Source: Rotaria sp. Silwood1 (lineage: Eukaryota; Rotifera; Eurotatoria; Philodinida; Philodinidae). Taken from it: a stretch of 64,000 bases of DNA. The DNA lies in contig CAJNOP010000042.1 in assembly GCA_905250075.1 (NCBI GenBank), forward strand, positions 907,152-971,151. The letters run 5' to 3'. This document shows positions 32,815 to 45,385 of this stretch, piece after piece. The notes beneath the pieces were generated by a model that was not told where the DNA came from, made no database searches, and was given only the letters and a program-made list of their open reading frames with translations. The position numbers and the translations under genes are program-made. Each line of letters begins with the position of its first letter. Position 1 is the first letter of the stretch.

Positions 32815-33356
32815 TAAGTCCACCATAATGTTCGACTTTTATTTTAACTGCCACACATCAACATACTATACTTACTTCTTATGTTATCTGAAAAATTATG
32901 CGCCCGCTTCGTATGTGACAATTTTAACATCTAAGATCGTAATCTTCGAATTCGAAACATAGACATTTGTTCTTCAAATGCACTTCTGTCCTTTAAAGAA
33001 GACTTGTAGCAAAAGTTTCTGATACATTCGTCTTCGTCACAATACTCAAGTGAGAAACAGATCGACTTGTGTGTCGAAAGTGCAAATCAATCTGCTATTG
33101 TCAAATTTCGCTTTTCAACAATCGACGAAGTCGAGGTTAAAAAATAAATAAGTGTAGAGCTCGTAAATGCAAGTAACGCGTCAGTTCATGAGTTTCGCTT
33201 GACCCAATCTTGAAAAACTGTACAAAGATCTCAGAAATATTGGCAGTTGGGTGTGGGTGTAGGGTCTGCATATCCTCTAATCTAGCTTACACCCCACATC
33301 CATCCACAGCCACCCCACACCTCATATTTTTAATACTATTTAAAGACCAATTATTC
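32815..33356. other. Intergenic with telomere-like foldback at 33248-33321
   Basis: No gene. A G-rich arm (TTGGGTGTGGGTGTAGGGT) at about 33248-33266 is followed by a C-rich arm (ACACCCCACATCCATCC to CACCCCACACC) at about 33289-33321. Confidence 0.6.
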
Positions 33357-33665
33357 ATTTAGAAACGTTTTGAAAGTATCTGCTTTCTTCTGTGCATTTT
33401 AAAAATAAATTTCATAACAGAAAAAAAACGACAATGTTAGTTTTCTTTTTCTTCGTTAATCATTCTTAATTACTGCTATGAAAGAAGAAAAAAAACGATA
33501 ATACTGGATGAGATGAGTTAAAATTCATTTTCTTCCGTATCAGTAATCAAGGACAATCAATGAAGAAAAAGAAAAATACAATTGTCTTTTTGTTCTGTTA
33601 TATAATTTATTGTTAAAATGCATAGAAGAAGAAAGTGATGCTCCCGAAACGTTTGCAAATAAGTT
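33357..33665. repeat. Palindromic unit, arms about 130 bp
   Basis: Left-arm landmarks are AAACGTTTTGAAAG, CTTTCTTCTGTGCATTTTAA, ATAACAGAAAAAAAACGACAAT and TTTTCTTTTTCTTC. Each appears as its complement, with substitutions, in the right arm ending near 33665. Center is about 33510. No coding frame. Confidence 0.7.
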
Positions 33666-34703
33666 AAATGTTTTTAAATAATGATAAATAGAATACTGAT
33701 TATTGTCGAAGAGTAATTCAATATAAAATAATAATTGAGTATCTCAACATCCAAAAACTACAGAAACTGAGTATCTAGAAAGAAGAATCCAGAAGATAAG
33801 ACTTGATTTTCAGCATGAGAAATCGCGACATAGTCACATGCAAGATTTTAGAGTTTTGCATTAAAAATTTTCTTTCTAACTTTTGATACTGTACCGATAA
33901 TGTCATGAAATCAGAACAACTGTCCACTTTCAAGGGGTTCTTTATTAATGATGGGACCGGAAAAAGTGTCCACAGTAGGGAGGTTTTACTGTATATAGAA
34001 TATGTTATTTATCATATAGGAAAATATAAAAAAAGAATATTCGATTTACAATGCGACAATCATATTCGGATTAGGAAATTTTATTAAAAGTTCTATGAGT
34101 ACGGTCAAGTCCGGACCCACCAAAAAATAATGAAATAATTTTGAGTCTCGGTTCAAAAATTCTTGGATCAGTAGAAACCAGCAAAAGATGGCCGGTCTAT
34201 GAATTTCTTTACTTGATTCTTACAGGAAAACTTAATGTGTCAATAAGATTTATACGAAAAAAAAACATTTAAATCGATGAAAATCAATCGATCAAGTTAC
34301 AATTCTACTTCGTATCTTGAAGAGATTTTGTTCGCAAAAAACGTCAATTTTTTAATGTATGCTATTCGAGTTAAATATTCTACATGCACAAAGTTTCACA
34401 CCAAAGTTTCAGTTCTTCGAGTGTCGCTGTCTAAAGAAAAGACCCATGTCGTGAAAATCGGGGCAATTTTGCCGATTATCGGAAAAAACAGGCGTAAAAT
34501 CGTGATTAATCGTATTTGCTTAAGGGCCCCCCCCCCTCAGAAAAGTCAATTTTTCGAAAAAAACTCGATTTTGAGATTTATACATATTCTGATAGCCCTT
34601 GTAATGAACTACAACCTAGCATAATTTGTTTTGCCAAAACGTGTACATTGGTCTTTTTTTCTGGCGAATTTCTTTTCTGAGGATGTGCTACTGAGGCAAA
34701 AAG

Positions 34704-35112
34704 GGTGTTTCATAATAACTGAGGATACAGTGTTAATGATATTTTTCATACTTTTGTTTGACCAATAGAGCTGAAATTTTTATGACATATAGAACTAATC
34801 AAGATCTTTTAGTTCTGAAAGTTTCAACTCTCTAGCTGTGACTACCGATAAAATACATCAATCGAATTGAAATACATAAAGTTTCGTATTCGATTTTTAC
34901 CGAAAAATGGGGTAAAAAGTGAGTATGAAAACTTATGTATTTCAATTTGATCGGTGTATTGTACCGTTAGTCGTAGCCAGAGAGCTGAAACTTTCAAAAC
35001 TAAAAGATCTTGATTAGTTCTATATGTCGTAAAAATTTCAGTTCTATCATTCAAACAAAGGAATGAAAAATATCATTAACACTGTATTCTCAGTTATTAT
35101 GAAATATCTTTT
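34704..35112. repeat. Nested palindrome, arms about 180 bp
   Basis: The left arm runs from about TGTTTCATAATAACTGAGGA through ATACAGTGTTAATGATA and ATCAAGATCTTTTAGTT. The right arm carries the complement of each, ending CTCAGTTATTATGAAATA. Center is near 34905. Confidence 0.8.
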
Positions 35113-35649
35113 ATGAACTTCAATTGTATGTAAATGCTTGTAGCTTTCTAACACAAAAGTTAATTTCATAAAGGTTTCAATGATGTTGAATTGAATGCAC
35201 GCATTTATACAAGTATGTAATTCATTTTCTGTCCTATGCGTTGTATAGGGACAATGCTTTCGTGAAATATATTTCGTGAAATATATACAACCATTTTGAA
35301 TAGGTAAAAGTTTATAAATATAATTACGCGAACTAACCATACATTTGATAAAACATCCGTAACATGACGTGACATCTACGTATAAGAAACTACGACCACA
35401 ATTTCGGTACGATATGTACCATTAACCATATTATGATATGTCCCCATATAGGCTATCAATATAGCTTAATGAATAGTGTGAAAATATTAGGAAGATAAGT
35501 AGACTTATTTCGAATAAAGACACTTACTGCACTAAAAAGCCTTGTTTTTCGTTTTTCTCAAAATCAGATTTTTCGTGTGTGCAGTGTATACGGGCAGGTT
35601 TTTCTCCATAACGATTCGACATGGAAATGATAATTTTTTTTTATTATAT

Positions 35650-35833
35650 AGGTGACATGCAGGGCTAGGCCTTGACAGGCTCCGATTTTTAAATTTCTCT
35701 TTTGCTGAAATAAAAAGCTGAGACACTTTATTTTCATTAGCACCTTGAATTTGAAAGTTTTTCGAAAAACGTCTTTTAAAAATCAAATAAAGGGAAACTC
35801 AAAAATCGGGTCTTGTCAAGTCCTAGCCCTATG
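35650..35833. repeat. Nested short palindrome with YAGGGCTAGG ends
   Basis: The left end is CAGGGCTAGGCCTTGACAGG. The right end, read inward, is TAGGGCTAGGACTTGACAAG, followed on both sides by CCGATTTTT. The ends look hAT-like but no 8-bp target duplication is visible. Confidence 0.65.
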
Positions 35834-36720
35834 GGCACTCTACAATCTGAAAGCTGCCCCATCACTCTAGCTTGTATCTTTATTGCAAAAAACTTGCCCT
35901 ATTTTTGACCAATAAAGAGCCTAGAACCCATATATAACTTTGAGATTTGGAGGAGATATTTTAACGATAACCTATTCTAGCCAAGACTAACATTCCCTGA
36001 TATTTTGGTTGAAATCGGATGAAAAATAACAAAGTTCGTTCCTGAGGGGGGGGGCCCTTTAAGAAATCGGCGATAAAATCAGATTTTATCGCGATATATA
36101 CAAGAGAATCGATTAATTGTTATATCGGGAAAAATCAGTTTGATTAATCGGAATTGATCGTGATTAATCGGAATTAATCGTGGTTAATCGAACTTTTTTT
36201 TTTATTCAGGTGTATATTTTTTTTATTAAATAAACAAAATTAAATTTATAATTATACAAAAAAGAAATATAAATACATCAGATTTTGGCTTCACAACTAC
36301 AGTCATAATAAGATAAATGAAATTGAATTATTACATTTAATGTTAGTACTACAAGAGCGGCTATCGAGAATATTAACCAACGTCTCAAAACCAATGCTAT
36401 TTTGAGTAGTGTTTACAGAGGAGCTATTGATGATTTTCATAAAATAACTAAAATCGTACAAGTTGTTTCTGCTCTATGTAATATGAACTTGAATAAACTT
36501 AAGATTTATATAATATTTGTTAAAAAATTTGTAAAAAAAAGTAGTTGTTGGTACTTTAATCATGCCTTTCTTTACCTATTCTCATTCATTGAGAAATTAT
36601 TTCAATTTCGTCTAGTCCAAATTAGCATTGTAATTTCGTCTGGACGAAGTCTTAATTAGGCTGAATTCTAATTTAGGTCATAACATATATATTTCATTTA
36701 TCTCATCTAAATATTTTATT

Positions 36721-37084
36721 TTTTTAGATGTTTAACTCTCAAATACCATGTACTAGTCGAGCAAGCCGACTACGACAGCAACGTTTGAAAAAAAAACAAG
36801 CAGCCTCAAATATCTTAAATAAGGTTGAGTCTTATGGTATATCATCTGACGATGACTGTTTGGGAACCAATGCTTGAGTGTATTAAATCACGACGACGAA
36901 ATACAAAAAAAAATAGCAACACGTGCTAAACCAGGTATGTCTTTCCAAATCCTAATATATATTTCAATGATTCATTTTTATAGGTGACAATATTGGTGAT
37001 AATAATAATGAAAATCAATTACCATCTTTACCACCATCAATTCCACAAAATATCAACAATGCAGAAACACATGAACATTTCTAA
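36721..37084 (+). pseudogene. Remnant open frame inside the composite element
   Basis: After a TTTTTTTAG acceptor, an ATG opens a basic peptide (MFNSQIPCTSRASRLRQQRL), which is then shifted out of frame near 36877. A second stretch (VLNHDDEIQKKIATRAK) leads to a GTATGT donor, and a short last exon ends at TAA near 37084. Possibly decayed internal coding sequence of the element; the family is not recognised. Confidence 0.35.
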
Positions 37085-37570
37085 TTAATATTCTTATTGA
37101 AAAACTTTCCATGAGATATTATTTTGTTATATTTATCGTACCAATTGTAATTGATCTGATTTCCCTCTCTGATTTCTACTTCTATTTTTTTCTAAATAAA
37201 AGCTAATTAAAAAAAAATGAATACATGTAGTCGATCTAAAGCAAAATCGCTGATTCGTCGGGATTATATGAGGTACGATCGACGATAATACCACGGTTGT
37301 TATATGAAAAATCGGTAAATAAATCGCTATTTATCGTAAAAATCGCTGAAATTATCGTAAAAGAACGGCGATTAATCGTGATTATATGAGGTACGATCAA
37401 CGATAATACCACGGCTGATATATAAAAAATCGGTGATAAATCGCGAGTTATCGTAAAAATCGCTGAAATTATCGTAAAAAATCGGCGATTAATCGCGATT
37501 TAGTGCACGATTATCGTTTCGATAAATCGCGATTAATCGCTGATTTTTTCCCGATTTCAAGGACATGGGT

Positions 37571-38190
37571 TTCTCTCGTGAAAATAGAATTCGTTTTCCA
37601 TTTGATGACCATCGTGGTCGAAAACTAGGATCAAGCTGACTTGTAATTAATTGCTTTTGTTGTTCTTTGATCTCATATAACCAAAGACTATTCTCATATG
37701 AATTTGAATTCCATGATGGACGATCCTTTTGAATAAGTAAATATTGACCATTTGGCGAAAAAGTCAATGATGGAAATTTTGTATAATTGAAAAATTCGTC
37801 AAGAGTTAATACTGCCCAGGTCGATCGTTCCGGCCACCGGATATTGCAGGAACCGGCAGGAAAATGCGGGAAAAATCACCGTATCCTGCAGGAAAACACC
37901 GGAAATAGCCGGAACATGGAAGCAGTAGTCCGGCCGGAAATTCTCCGGATTTTTTCCGGTGAATTCCGGCCAATTTCCTGTGTTTTCCGGCAGGAACCGA
38001 GCGGAAAATCAGCGGAAAAAATTCCGAAAATTTCCGGCCGGAATACTGCTTCCATGTTCCGGCTATTTCCGGTGTTTTCCTGCGGGAACCGGCCGGTACT
38101 TTTCGACCTGGGTGGTTTGGATTTGTTCATTGTACATGATAAGAATTTGAAATTGAGAGATAAATAGATAATGATGAGAATCTTAAACAT
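37571..38190 (-). pseudogene. S9/prolyl-oligopeptidase-like secreted peptidase, broken
   Basis: Read on the minus strand, an ATG at 38190 starts a signal peptide (MFKILIIIYLSLNFKFLSC). After about 25 codons the frame is interrupted by a 298-bp element (37815-38112). On its far side the frame resumes with LTLDEFFNYTKFPSLTFSPNGQ and then PSFRPRWSSNGKRILFSREK. SPNGQYLL and RWSSNGKRILF are the strand motifs of a TolB/DPP-IV-type beta-propeller, as found at the N-terminus of S9-family peptidases. The gene stops abruptly at the end of the 3.1-kb element at 37570. The rest of the propeller and the catalytic domain are not found downstream. Clearly non-functional. Confidence 0.6.
37815..38112. mobile_element. 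298-bp CCCAGGTCGA element inserted in the peptidase gene
   Basis: The ends are CCCAGGTCGATCGTTCCGG and, read inward from the right, CCCAGGTCGAAAAGTACCGG. A TG dinucleotide (CA on the gene strand) flanks both sides (37813-37814, 38113-38114). Leaving out the element plus one copy of the dinucleotide restores the peptidase frame. The arms are degenerate repeats of CCGGAAATT/TTTTCCGG-type units, and a ~25-bp stretch with GGAACATGGAAGCAGTA is itself inverted. No coding capacity. Confidence 0.85.
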
Positions 38191-40028
38191 TTGAAAATGA
38201 TTTCGAATCTAAAAGAAAATACTATTGAGTAAACATTTTCGTTATTTGGTTTAGATCTATAAGAATGTAGAATAATTGTATCTCAATTCAACTATCACTG
38301 CGAAAGTCTCCATCCCACTAGATCTCATCCACCAAGAATAGTAACTAGAACCATAAACTTGTTTCAGTTGCTTAAAACTATTAAGAATTAAAATGGATGC
38401 TACCTTTTTTTTTTGTTTTAAACGTTATAAGTTGATAAAGATATCTACTGAATTTTGTGTTACTCGTGAACAAATACATGACTAATGTTTCATGTTTCAA
38501 TATGCCGCTGAACTCTAGTATATAGTTTTTCTTCAGTTAAAAGATCATGCAATTATCTGCAAGATTGCTCTTTCGAAGAAGTTTATTTTCTGGGACTTGT
38601 CTACAATAATATTCAACTAAAGGCAAAGTTACTCTAAAGGTTTAGACACTATTCAATGAAGTATTTCAAAGGGTTTGATAGGTTTCGAATGCAAATACTA
38701 TCTATACTGCTGATAGCATGATTGGTACAAGTCCGATATCTGCAGCTGGAATTAGTTTTAAATTTCTTCTTCTCTTCATCTAATGATGTCTAAAATGTTA
38801 TGGAAAAAATATGAAATCTCAATGTACAGACCGAAAAAAGAACAATGAAAAAACCTTTAAAAATGAAACTTAAAATTACAAAGCTGTAAAATAATAGTAT
38901 TTCAGTCGCACCTCAATTCATTCGATTGATACTTATACTTTCAAATGCATATTTGTTGACTAGTGCTTACATTTGTTTCGAATGTTAGAACATTGAAATT
39001 CTTTTCATAAGTTTATAATATTCAAAGCGTTTTCGATGGACTATTCAACTAATATACATATATACCTAAGTAATACATACTTTCAGTATTTATTGAGCAT
39101 CCCTTTGAACTAATCACGTGCTACTGATTAAAACAAAAGAAAAATATCGTGAACGATTTGAAAGAGAAACATGGTTACGAATGTACTTTTTTTTTTACAA
39201 ATATATTATACTTATTTGTGACATATTCTTCTTTTCAAAGACAGTCGTTTGCATCAAAAGTCAATATTTATTCTTCTTAAGAATGAATTCAAACATACAT
39301 ATAATCATATAAGATTGACTAAATCAATCAAAGAAGAACCTTCACCGTATATTCTAGCAATGTCATTTCGATTTTATCATTATCTATTTTAAAATCAATT
39401 ATTTTTTCGTTTTCATGACATGACATTTAAATATTTTTTTTTAATCTTACTCAACAAAATCTTTTTACTACAATATCTGATACAATCTAAATGTGAATTT
39501 CACATACACTTTGACTTAGACGATGTAACATATACTAAAAATGAAAACAACTTTATTGAGATGATTTTTCTTAGACTTTTCATCAAAACAACTTCATGAA
39601 TTTAATGATTTCAGAATCAAAATCATTTGATTAATTTTCATTACTTTTACACCTTTTCATTAAATGATTTTTACGAATAAAAATGATGAAAACTGTTCAT
39701 TGCTTTGAAAAAAAGGCGTATGAATATGTTTCATGTTTACGAATTTCTATTTTTGACTTCAATCATCCTTTGTGTGCGAGAAAAATTTGATCAGAATGTG
39801 TGAAAATAAATTATTCTCTTGCATTGTTTTTATTTCGTAGGATGCAATGAAATATTCTCTTCATTAATGGTCTTGATTGTTTCATTTACATAGATGTGCA
39901 TGAGGTTGGCAAACAAATCTGATTAAAATTTTATTTTTCAATCAATATTGCCATTGACTTCAACTCTTACTTATCTTGATGTGAAAAGAGAACTGTGCAA
40001 TTGCATTATTTTGCTTTTTTTCAATCAG
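38191..40028. other. Intergenic, no gene seen
   Basis: AT-rich. Some A/T-rich frames are present, but none has motifs, an ATG and splice signals together. Confidence 0.4.
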
Positions 40029-40481
40029 GTACATTATAGAACGTCATTTTTTTCATCATCCATTGTGTTTCTATTGTTTATTGAACGAAGCCTTATTCTT
40101 GCGGACATTGATTTAAAAATTGTGAATTCAGGTTCTCAACATTTGAGACACAACCTTTTATCAGTAGACATGATCAACGTTCGTAGTCGAGATGCAGTAA
40201 TACGTCATTCTAAACCTTCTTCATTCGCTCCAAAAGTTGTAAAAGTTTCTGTACAACATCAACGTCATTCGATCGTTAATTCAAAATCAAATTCACAGCC
40301 AAAATCAACTGGTTTTATTCACAAAAAAGTTGCGCCAGCAACGCATCATGGTGATTCAGACGGAAAGCTGATGAATTATGACCAACGTTCGGTCCGTTAT
40401 TGCATTTTTTCTTTTTTTCATAACATTTTCTTTTTCGAACAGTCTTTCCCGACAAACTTTTCGGAGCATAGAATTATCAAG
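40029..40481 (+). CDS. Candidate secreted basic protein, unknown
   Basis: Two exons joined in phase: 40029-40391 (after a TTTCAATCAG acceptor, ending at a G|GTCCGT donor) and 40443-40481 (after GAACAG, ending at AAG|GTATGC). The first encodes a hydrophobic stretch (FFSSSIVFLLFIE) followed by a Ser-, His- and Lys-rich chain (SLILADIDLKIVNSGSQ, QHQRHSIVNSKSNSQPKS). No start ATG or last exon was found. I do not recognise the family. The chain lacks paired basic cleavage sites that would argue for a neuropeptide precursor. Confidence 0.35.
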
Positions 40482-41972
40482 GTATGCATCCGATCATTGA
40501 TCCATTAGATCTCAGTCGATTTTAGCAAGAATCCATAGGAGTCAGTTGATAGAGACCCTTCGCCTGTATTGTTAGAATATTGCTATTACAATAGAGGAGT
40601 GCTTCCAAATATTGGATTTCAAGAGAGAAAATAATCTTTACAGTTACCTTAGTCATTATAGTTGACATAAATATCGATAATCTATTTCTGCGGGTATTCT
40701 TCATCAGAAGCGGGTTCATATGTGCCTAGATGGAAAGAGTATTTTTGTGGAGAATGTACTAAGTTGTACATGCTATTCTAAAGACCGCTTTCAAATATAA
40801 AATATTGTAGAAATCGATGAACTGACTATGTTGATATTAAAAACATCGATAACTTTTACCATGGTGAAAATCTTTTCCTCTGTACTTTTGGACTCAAATA
40901 TAAAATCTCGTGTCTAATCGTTATTGAGGTATTTTCTAGCTCCTTATAGCAAGCCTTGTGTGTTCTTTTGAAAGTCTCATTAGTGGTTTTCTTGAGTTCA
41001 TGTTTTGTTATTTCCATGAGTCGTGAACACAACACAATTATGATATTCAATTACTCATTTTGTGGAGAACTAATAATTCACATATCCGTCAAACATACTG
41101 ATTTTTAGTGAAAATAGATACCTCAATGACATTGAATGCCTTCAATAAACATCTTCTCCCTTGATTAATCAACGTTTCTATGTGCACTTTGTACCTCATA
41201 TTAGAGTCTTTCTATTCAAAATCGTGGTCATGTTTACTCAACTTTTTCCTAAGATAGAAAGAGCATACCACACATGTTTCCTGATTTAAGGCTAATGTTT
41301 CGACTTTTGTCTGACTCTTGTTCAGTCTACAATGAAAAAAAGAACTAGAGCTAAAAAATGTGATATTTTTAGTGATATTAGAGTACACTCGAACCATTTT
41401 TTTTTAAGGCAAAAAAAATCATCTTTTTCATTTGCCCTGTAATTAGGTGGATACTAGTGTAAATATGGCCGACAAAAGTCATAAATGAATGAGTCAAACT
41501 CTATTAAAATACACAATTCAGAAATCTCTCTAACTCTATACGACACGCTCAAGGTTGGATCAGAGGAAGTTCGAGAAGCCATGTAAATGTTAAATTCATT
41601 AACTTCCATTTGAGCTTGATCGATCAACAAATTTTGAAGATATTGAGTCGAGGAAGGAGTCCGCGTGGAGAATGGTCAGTTTTAGACCTAATTAGAAAGA
41701 ATGAATAAAAAAAATCGATTAACTTAATGTTTCTGGAAATGTGTTTCGCCAAAATTCATGCACTACTTTCGTAGAATACGTGGAAATCGATCAGATTTAA
41801 GCGTGCCTTGCACTAATAAGATTTGAACTAGACTATTTTCTTTTAAAAAAAGGGCGAGCACAGTTCGAAGGGTCTCGGCTGTTTTATGATAATTAATCAT
41901 TACTTGTTGTCATGTATCTTTCAATATCATTCCAACAGAAATATCTCATGCTTTCCAATAATTTTGAAATAG
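40482..41972. other. Intergenic or 5' region of the next gene
   Basis: No supported exon. One or more upstream exons of the membrane protein that follows probably lie here, because its first recognisable exon begins at an acceptor and not at an ATG. Confidence 0.35.
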
Positions 41973-44900
41973 ACGAATCTCAAGAAATGGAGTAGTGATG
42001 ATGTTCGACTCACTTCAGAGCAACAACAACAAGATTCTTCTGCATCAAAAACCCATGAAACCATACCATCGGCTTCGGGCAACAACCCTGAAACGTCGCA
42101 CGGGACGATGAAAATGCTACTGATGTCATCGAAAGACGCGATTTATCAGGTGAAAATTCATAAACTTAGTTGTGTTGAAATTCGGTCATGAGAAGTCACA
42201 GCATCTTTATTGTCTTTTGCAGAAAGCTGACACTAATAAATCAGTGACGCCTGATAATCGCATTAGCAGTACAGTAAGATTCCAAACTTTTTTGATCTTT
42301 TTCATATACATCAATTCGCACTAGACCACGGATACGCATATTGCTGAACCAAATTTTGGGGATGGTTATGAGAAACTTTCACGAAAAAAGATAAGGAAAC
42401 GGTCAGCTTTTTCTTTCTTGTATATTTTGTTCATTTACAGTTATATTCATTTTAGAAGACGCTGTTTTGGACTATTCCAATGTTCACGACCATGTATAGT
42501 GTGGTCTGCAATCTTAGCTGTACTTCTGCTTGGCATCATTATCTCGGTTATTGTTGTTGCTCTATTGATTAAACCCAATTCAACCACATCAACAAGTACA
42601 GCAAGTAGGTCACATTATTTTTCTTTTATTACCCCGGAATGAAAATACATAAGACATCATCGAAAGATAATCAGAACAGATGAAACTTTCGAACTTACAA
42701 ACCAGAACAACTATTCTGTTGTTACTGCATTCCGATTATCCTCCTCTTATATTTTCACTTAAACCAAGAGAATGATTTCAGGGTTTCTCTAAAAAAAAAA
42801 GAACAACGTACCATTTCCTAGCGAAATCCATTATTCTGTATTATTTTCATCACATATCGATCTAATACACACCATGGCATCAAAAATACACAGTTATTTT
42901 AAGATCAATACTCACTATAAACTCTTTGATCAATCAGGGGTCATCCGTTCCCAGAAAAAATGGTTCCTGAGCTGATGGAAGGCCGTTCGATGTCATCGAC
43001 TTTTGTACTCAGAGACAAGAAACCATGGGATATAATCTATGTAAGCGAACATCATTTTATCAAGTTCAGTCGAATATGATTAGAAATGAGTGTTACAGTA
43101 TAAATCGACAACAGTAAACGACCTTGTTCTCAGCCGGTGCCATGTCAAGGATAATATTTGCTAAGTTGAAGTAGGACTCTGGCTTGAGAGCGGTCACATC
43201 CGTTGATTTTTACATCTTAATCCTGAAGGGATCAAGTGAAAAGACCCCTATCTCACCGCAACACAAAGATCGGTGGGAAATCGCCTCTAAGCTTACGAAA
43301 CATTATCAAGACATCGTGGAGCATGCTTTGATTGTGTCTTACAGGTGACTCATCGGTTAAAGAACGATTGATCATTGATCGTTGTCTAGAAACAGAAAGT
43401 GGCTGAAATATAAGGCACACTCTGATCAATAACTATGGGCCAAGAGAGAATTTTTTAGGTAATCATATTCTTAATATAAGCGATAAGGTTGTGCAATCGT
43501 TACTTGTCAAATCAAGCATGAATTTCTCTCTCATTGCACTAGCTGATGGTGAAAGTGTAGGTATGTGAATGCAAGTGTTTGTTTCTTTAACCAGTCGCGT
43601 TCATTCACGTCCGCCAAGCTCGATACCTACAGCACTCAGCATCTAGTCGTGCTCCTAATCGGCAGAGTGCTTCGAACATCTTAGACTAAACAATGTGTGT
43701 ACTTTCATTCATCTTGTCATGCAGATAGATCAATTAAGAACAAGAGTTAGCAGTAATTTTAGTCAAATCGAACGTGTATCTAAGATATATGTCAGTAACA
43801 ACGAAACCTGAAATGAAAGAGTTAGAACAAAAAGTTACAATCGGAAACGTTCTACAAGGATTGATGTCTTATCCGTGGCTATAAAGAATAGTAAAAATAG
43901 AAGCTTGATAGCTTCAAGTAGTCAACATATATGCAAAATATACTTTGAAGCACAATCTGATCGTTTTACTCGTTAACGAGGACCTCATAGTCACTTTTAT
44001 CTTTGTTCATAGATACCAAGTAATTGTTAGAGTTTGTAACGTCATAAAGATTGACTCAGTTTTTCGCAGTCTGTCTGGCCGACTAAGGTCTCACTTTTCC
44101 TCCTGGTATCTCAAGCATCATTAATACAGATATGTCGCAAAGCCAGCAATGATTTAGCTGAACAAAGTGTGTACAAGTACTGAAAAAATCCGCGAATCTG
44201 TTGAGTGCTATTCTTTCTACTCTCGCTTGGCCGATATTTGCTGAGACTATCTTTCAATGTAATGAATGATGTTTTTTTTTCATAGTGACGCTGGCTATAA
44301 CCTCAGTTTGATCACATTTTTATAACTTCTACTTATTAGAATCGTCTGCATATTTGTTGTTTTTTTTTGCAAGGTACAACAACTAATGCCGCTACAACAA
44401 TTAATGCCGCTACAACTACAGCTGCAACAGTAGGTAAGTGTACCTTCATTTTTTATTCTACGAGTCCGCATAAAAACTACACGTAGAGTTTTGTTGGAGA
44501 GGTTATCATATATTCACTGTATTCTGATAATGATTCCATGCTGTACTACGTATTATTCAATGTAGTTGTTTCGTCATTGACAGCACTTTTTTTGACTTCA
44601 CATCTGAAATTTTTGTAATCTTCCTCGAAACCAATCAGATCCACTATTGCAGATATTAAAACCATTAGTTTCATGTATTTTCTTACAAAGATTAGCGTAC
44701 GTTCAATTGATTTTAGATGACTTCTTAAAGACTGAATTCGAGCATAGTTTTCTTCAGAAGATTTTCGATCAGTTCAGCAAGGTTCCGACCGAAATTTAGT
44801 TAGAAGTCACCTCAATAAAACAGTTCTGACAGACTTAGACTGGGTGAGATTTTTCTTGCTTGGAAGCTTTCGATAATGGAGGGCACACAAATATATCACT

Positions 44901-45385
44901 TTACTTGTTTTACAGCTGGCGGATGCTCTACAGCAGCCGGTGGAGTTCTTAATGGCTCATTGTCTGCAGCAAGTATATCGACAAATTGGACACCATTAGC
45001 CTATAATTTCACTGCATTGTCAGCGAGCTCGACACTCTTAATGCTTATGGAAGGCTCTAATCAATACGGATGGCTACTGGATGATTTTTCGATGACAGAC
45101 TCCGCTGGTAACGAGACTCTTACTAATGGCAATTTTGAAAATGGTTCGATTTCTAACGGTTGGCTCAGTACCCGTTGCACAGGAAATACATGCGGAAGTA
45201 TTACCAACTCGGGATGTAGTGGTGGCTCCAGTTCATGTTTCGACGTTGCGTGTCAGACAACTCATTCTCTTCAGCAAACATTTTCAACCACTCCGACACA
45301 GGTGTATACATTCTCCTTCAAAGTGAAACAAACGGGATCAAGCGGTTCTTCCAACAGCAACTCAATATATTACAGTATTGCATAA
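41973..45385 (+). CDS. Type II membrane protein with Cys-rich extracellular module
   Basis: Six exons join in consistent phase to about 327 residues: 41973-42149, 42223-42273, 42325-42401, 42456-42604, 44374-44433 and 44916-45385. The order is a Ser/Gln-rich cytoplasmic part (TSEQQQQDSSASKTHET), a basic KKIRKRRRC, one membrane span (IVWSAILAVLLLGIIISVIVVALLI), a Thr/Ala linker, and an extracellular domain with NGNFENGSISNGW and CFDVACQTTHSLQQTF. The last part looks like a beta-sandwich, carbohydrate-binding-like module. I recall similar architectures as multicopy rotifer proteins. Binding partner unknown. The 5' exon with the start codon is not found. The 1769-bp intron is far longer than the others, and the first copy of the repeated module seems to lack its N-terminal half, so an exon may have been lost. 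Confidence 0.65.

Larger units (their letters stand above)
34442..37570. mobile_element. Composite 3.1-kb element, AATCG-type arms, nested palindromes
   Basis: Inverted ends ACCCATGTC...GACATGGGT enclose arms of degenerate GATTAATCG/CGATTAATCGC units (about 34455-34520 and 37220-37555). Nested inside are a unit bounded by inverted AAGGGCCCCCCCCC tracts (about 34520-36063) and two smaller palindromes. No target duplication was found. It abuts, and has truncated, a peptidase-like gene. Confidence 0.65.

Noticed and set aside
33905-33994. CAGTAAAACCTCCCTACTGTGGACA-like sequence (minus strand) resembling a pogo/Tigger terminal repeat beside a TA
   Set aside because: No partner end or transposase found within the window, so it was not called an element.
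37787-38190. Open frames across the 298-bp element on both strands
   Set aside because: Arm repeats of the element produce them; only the first ~25 codons on the minus strand (signal peptide) belong to a real gene.
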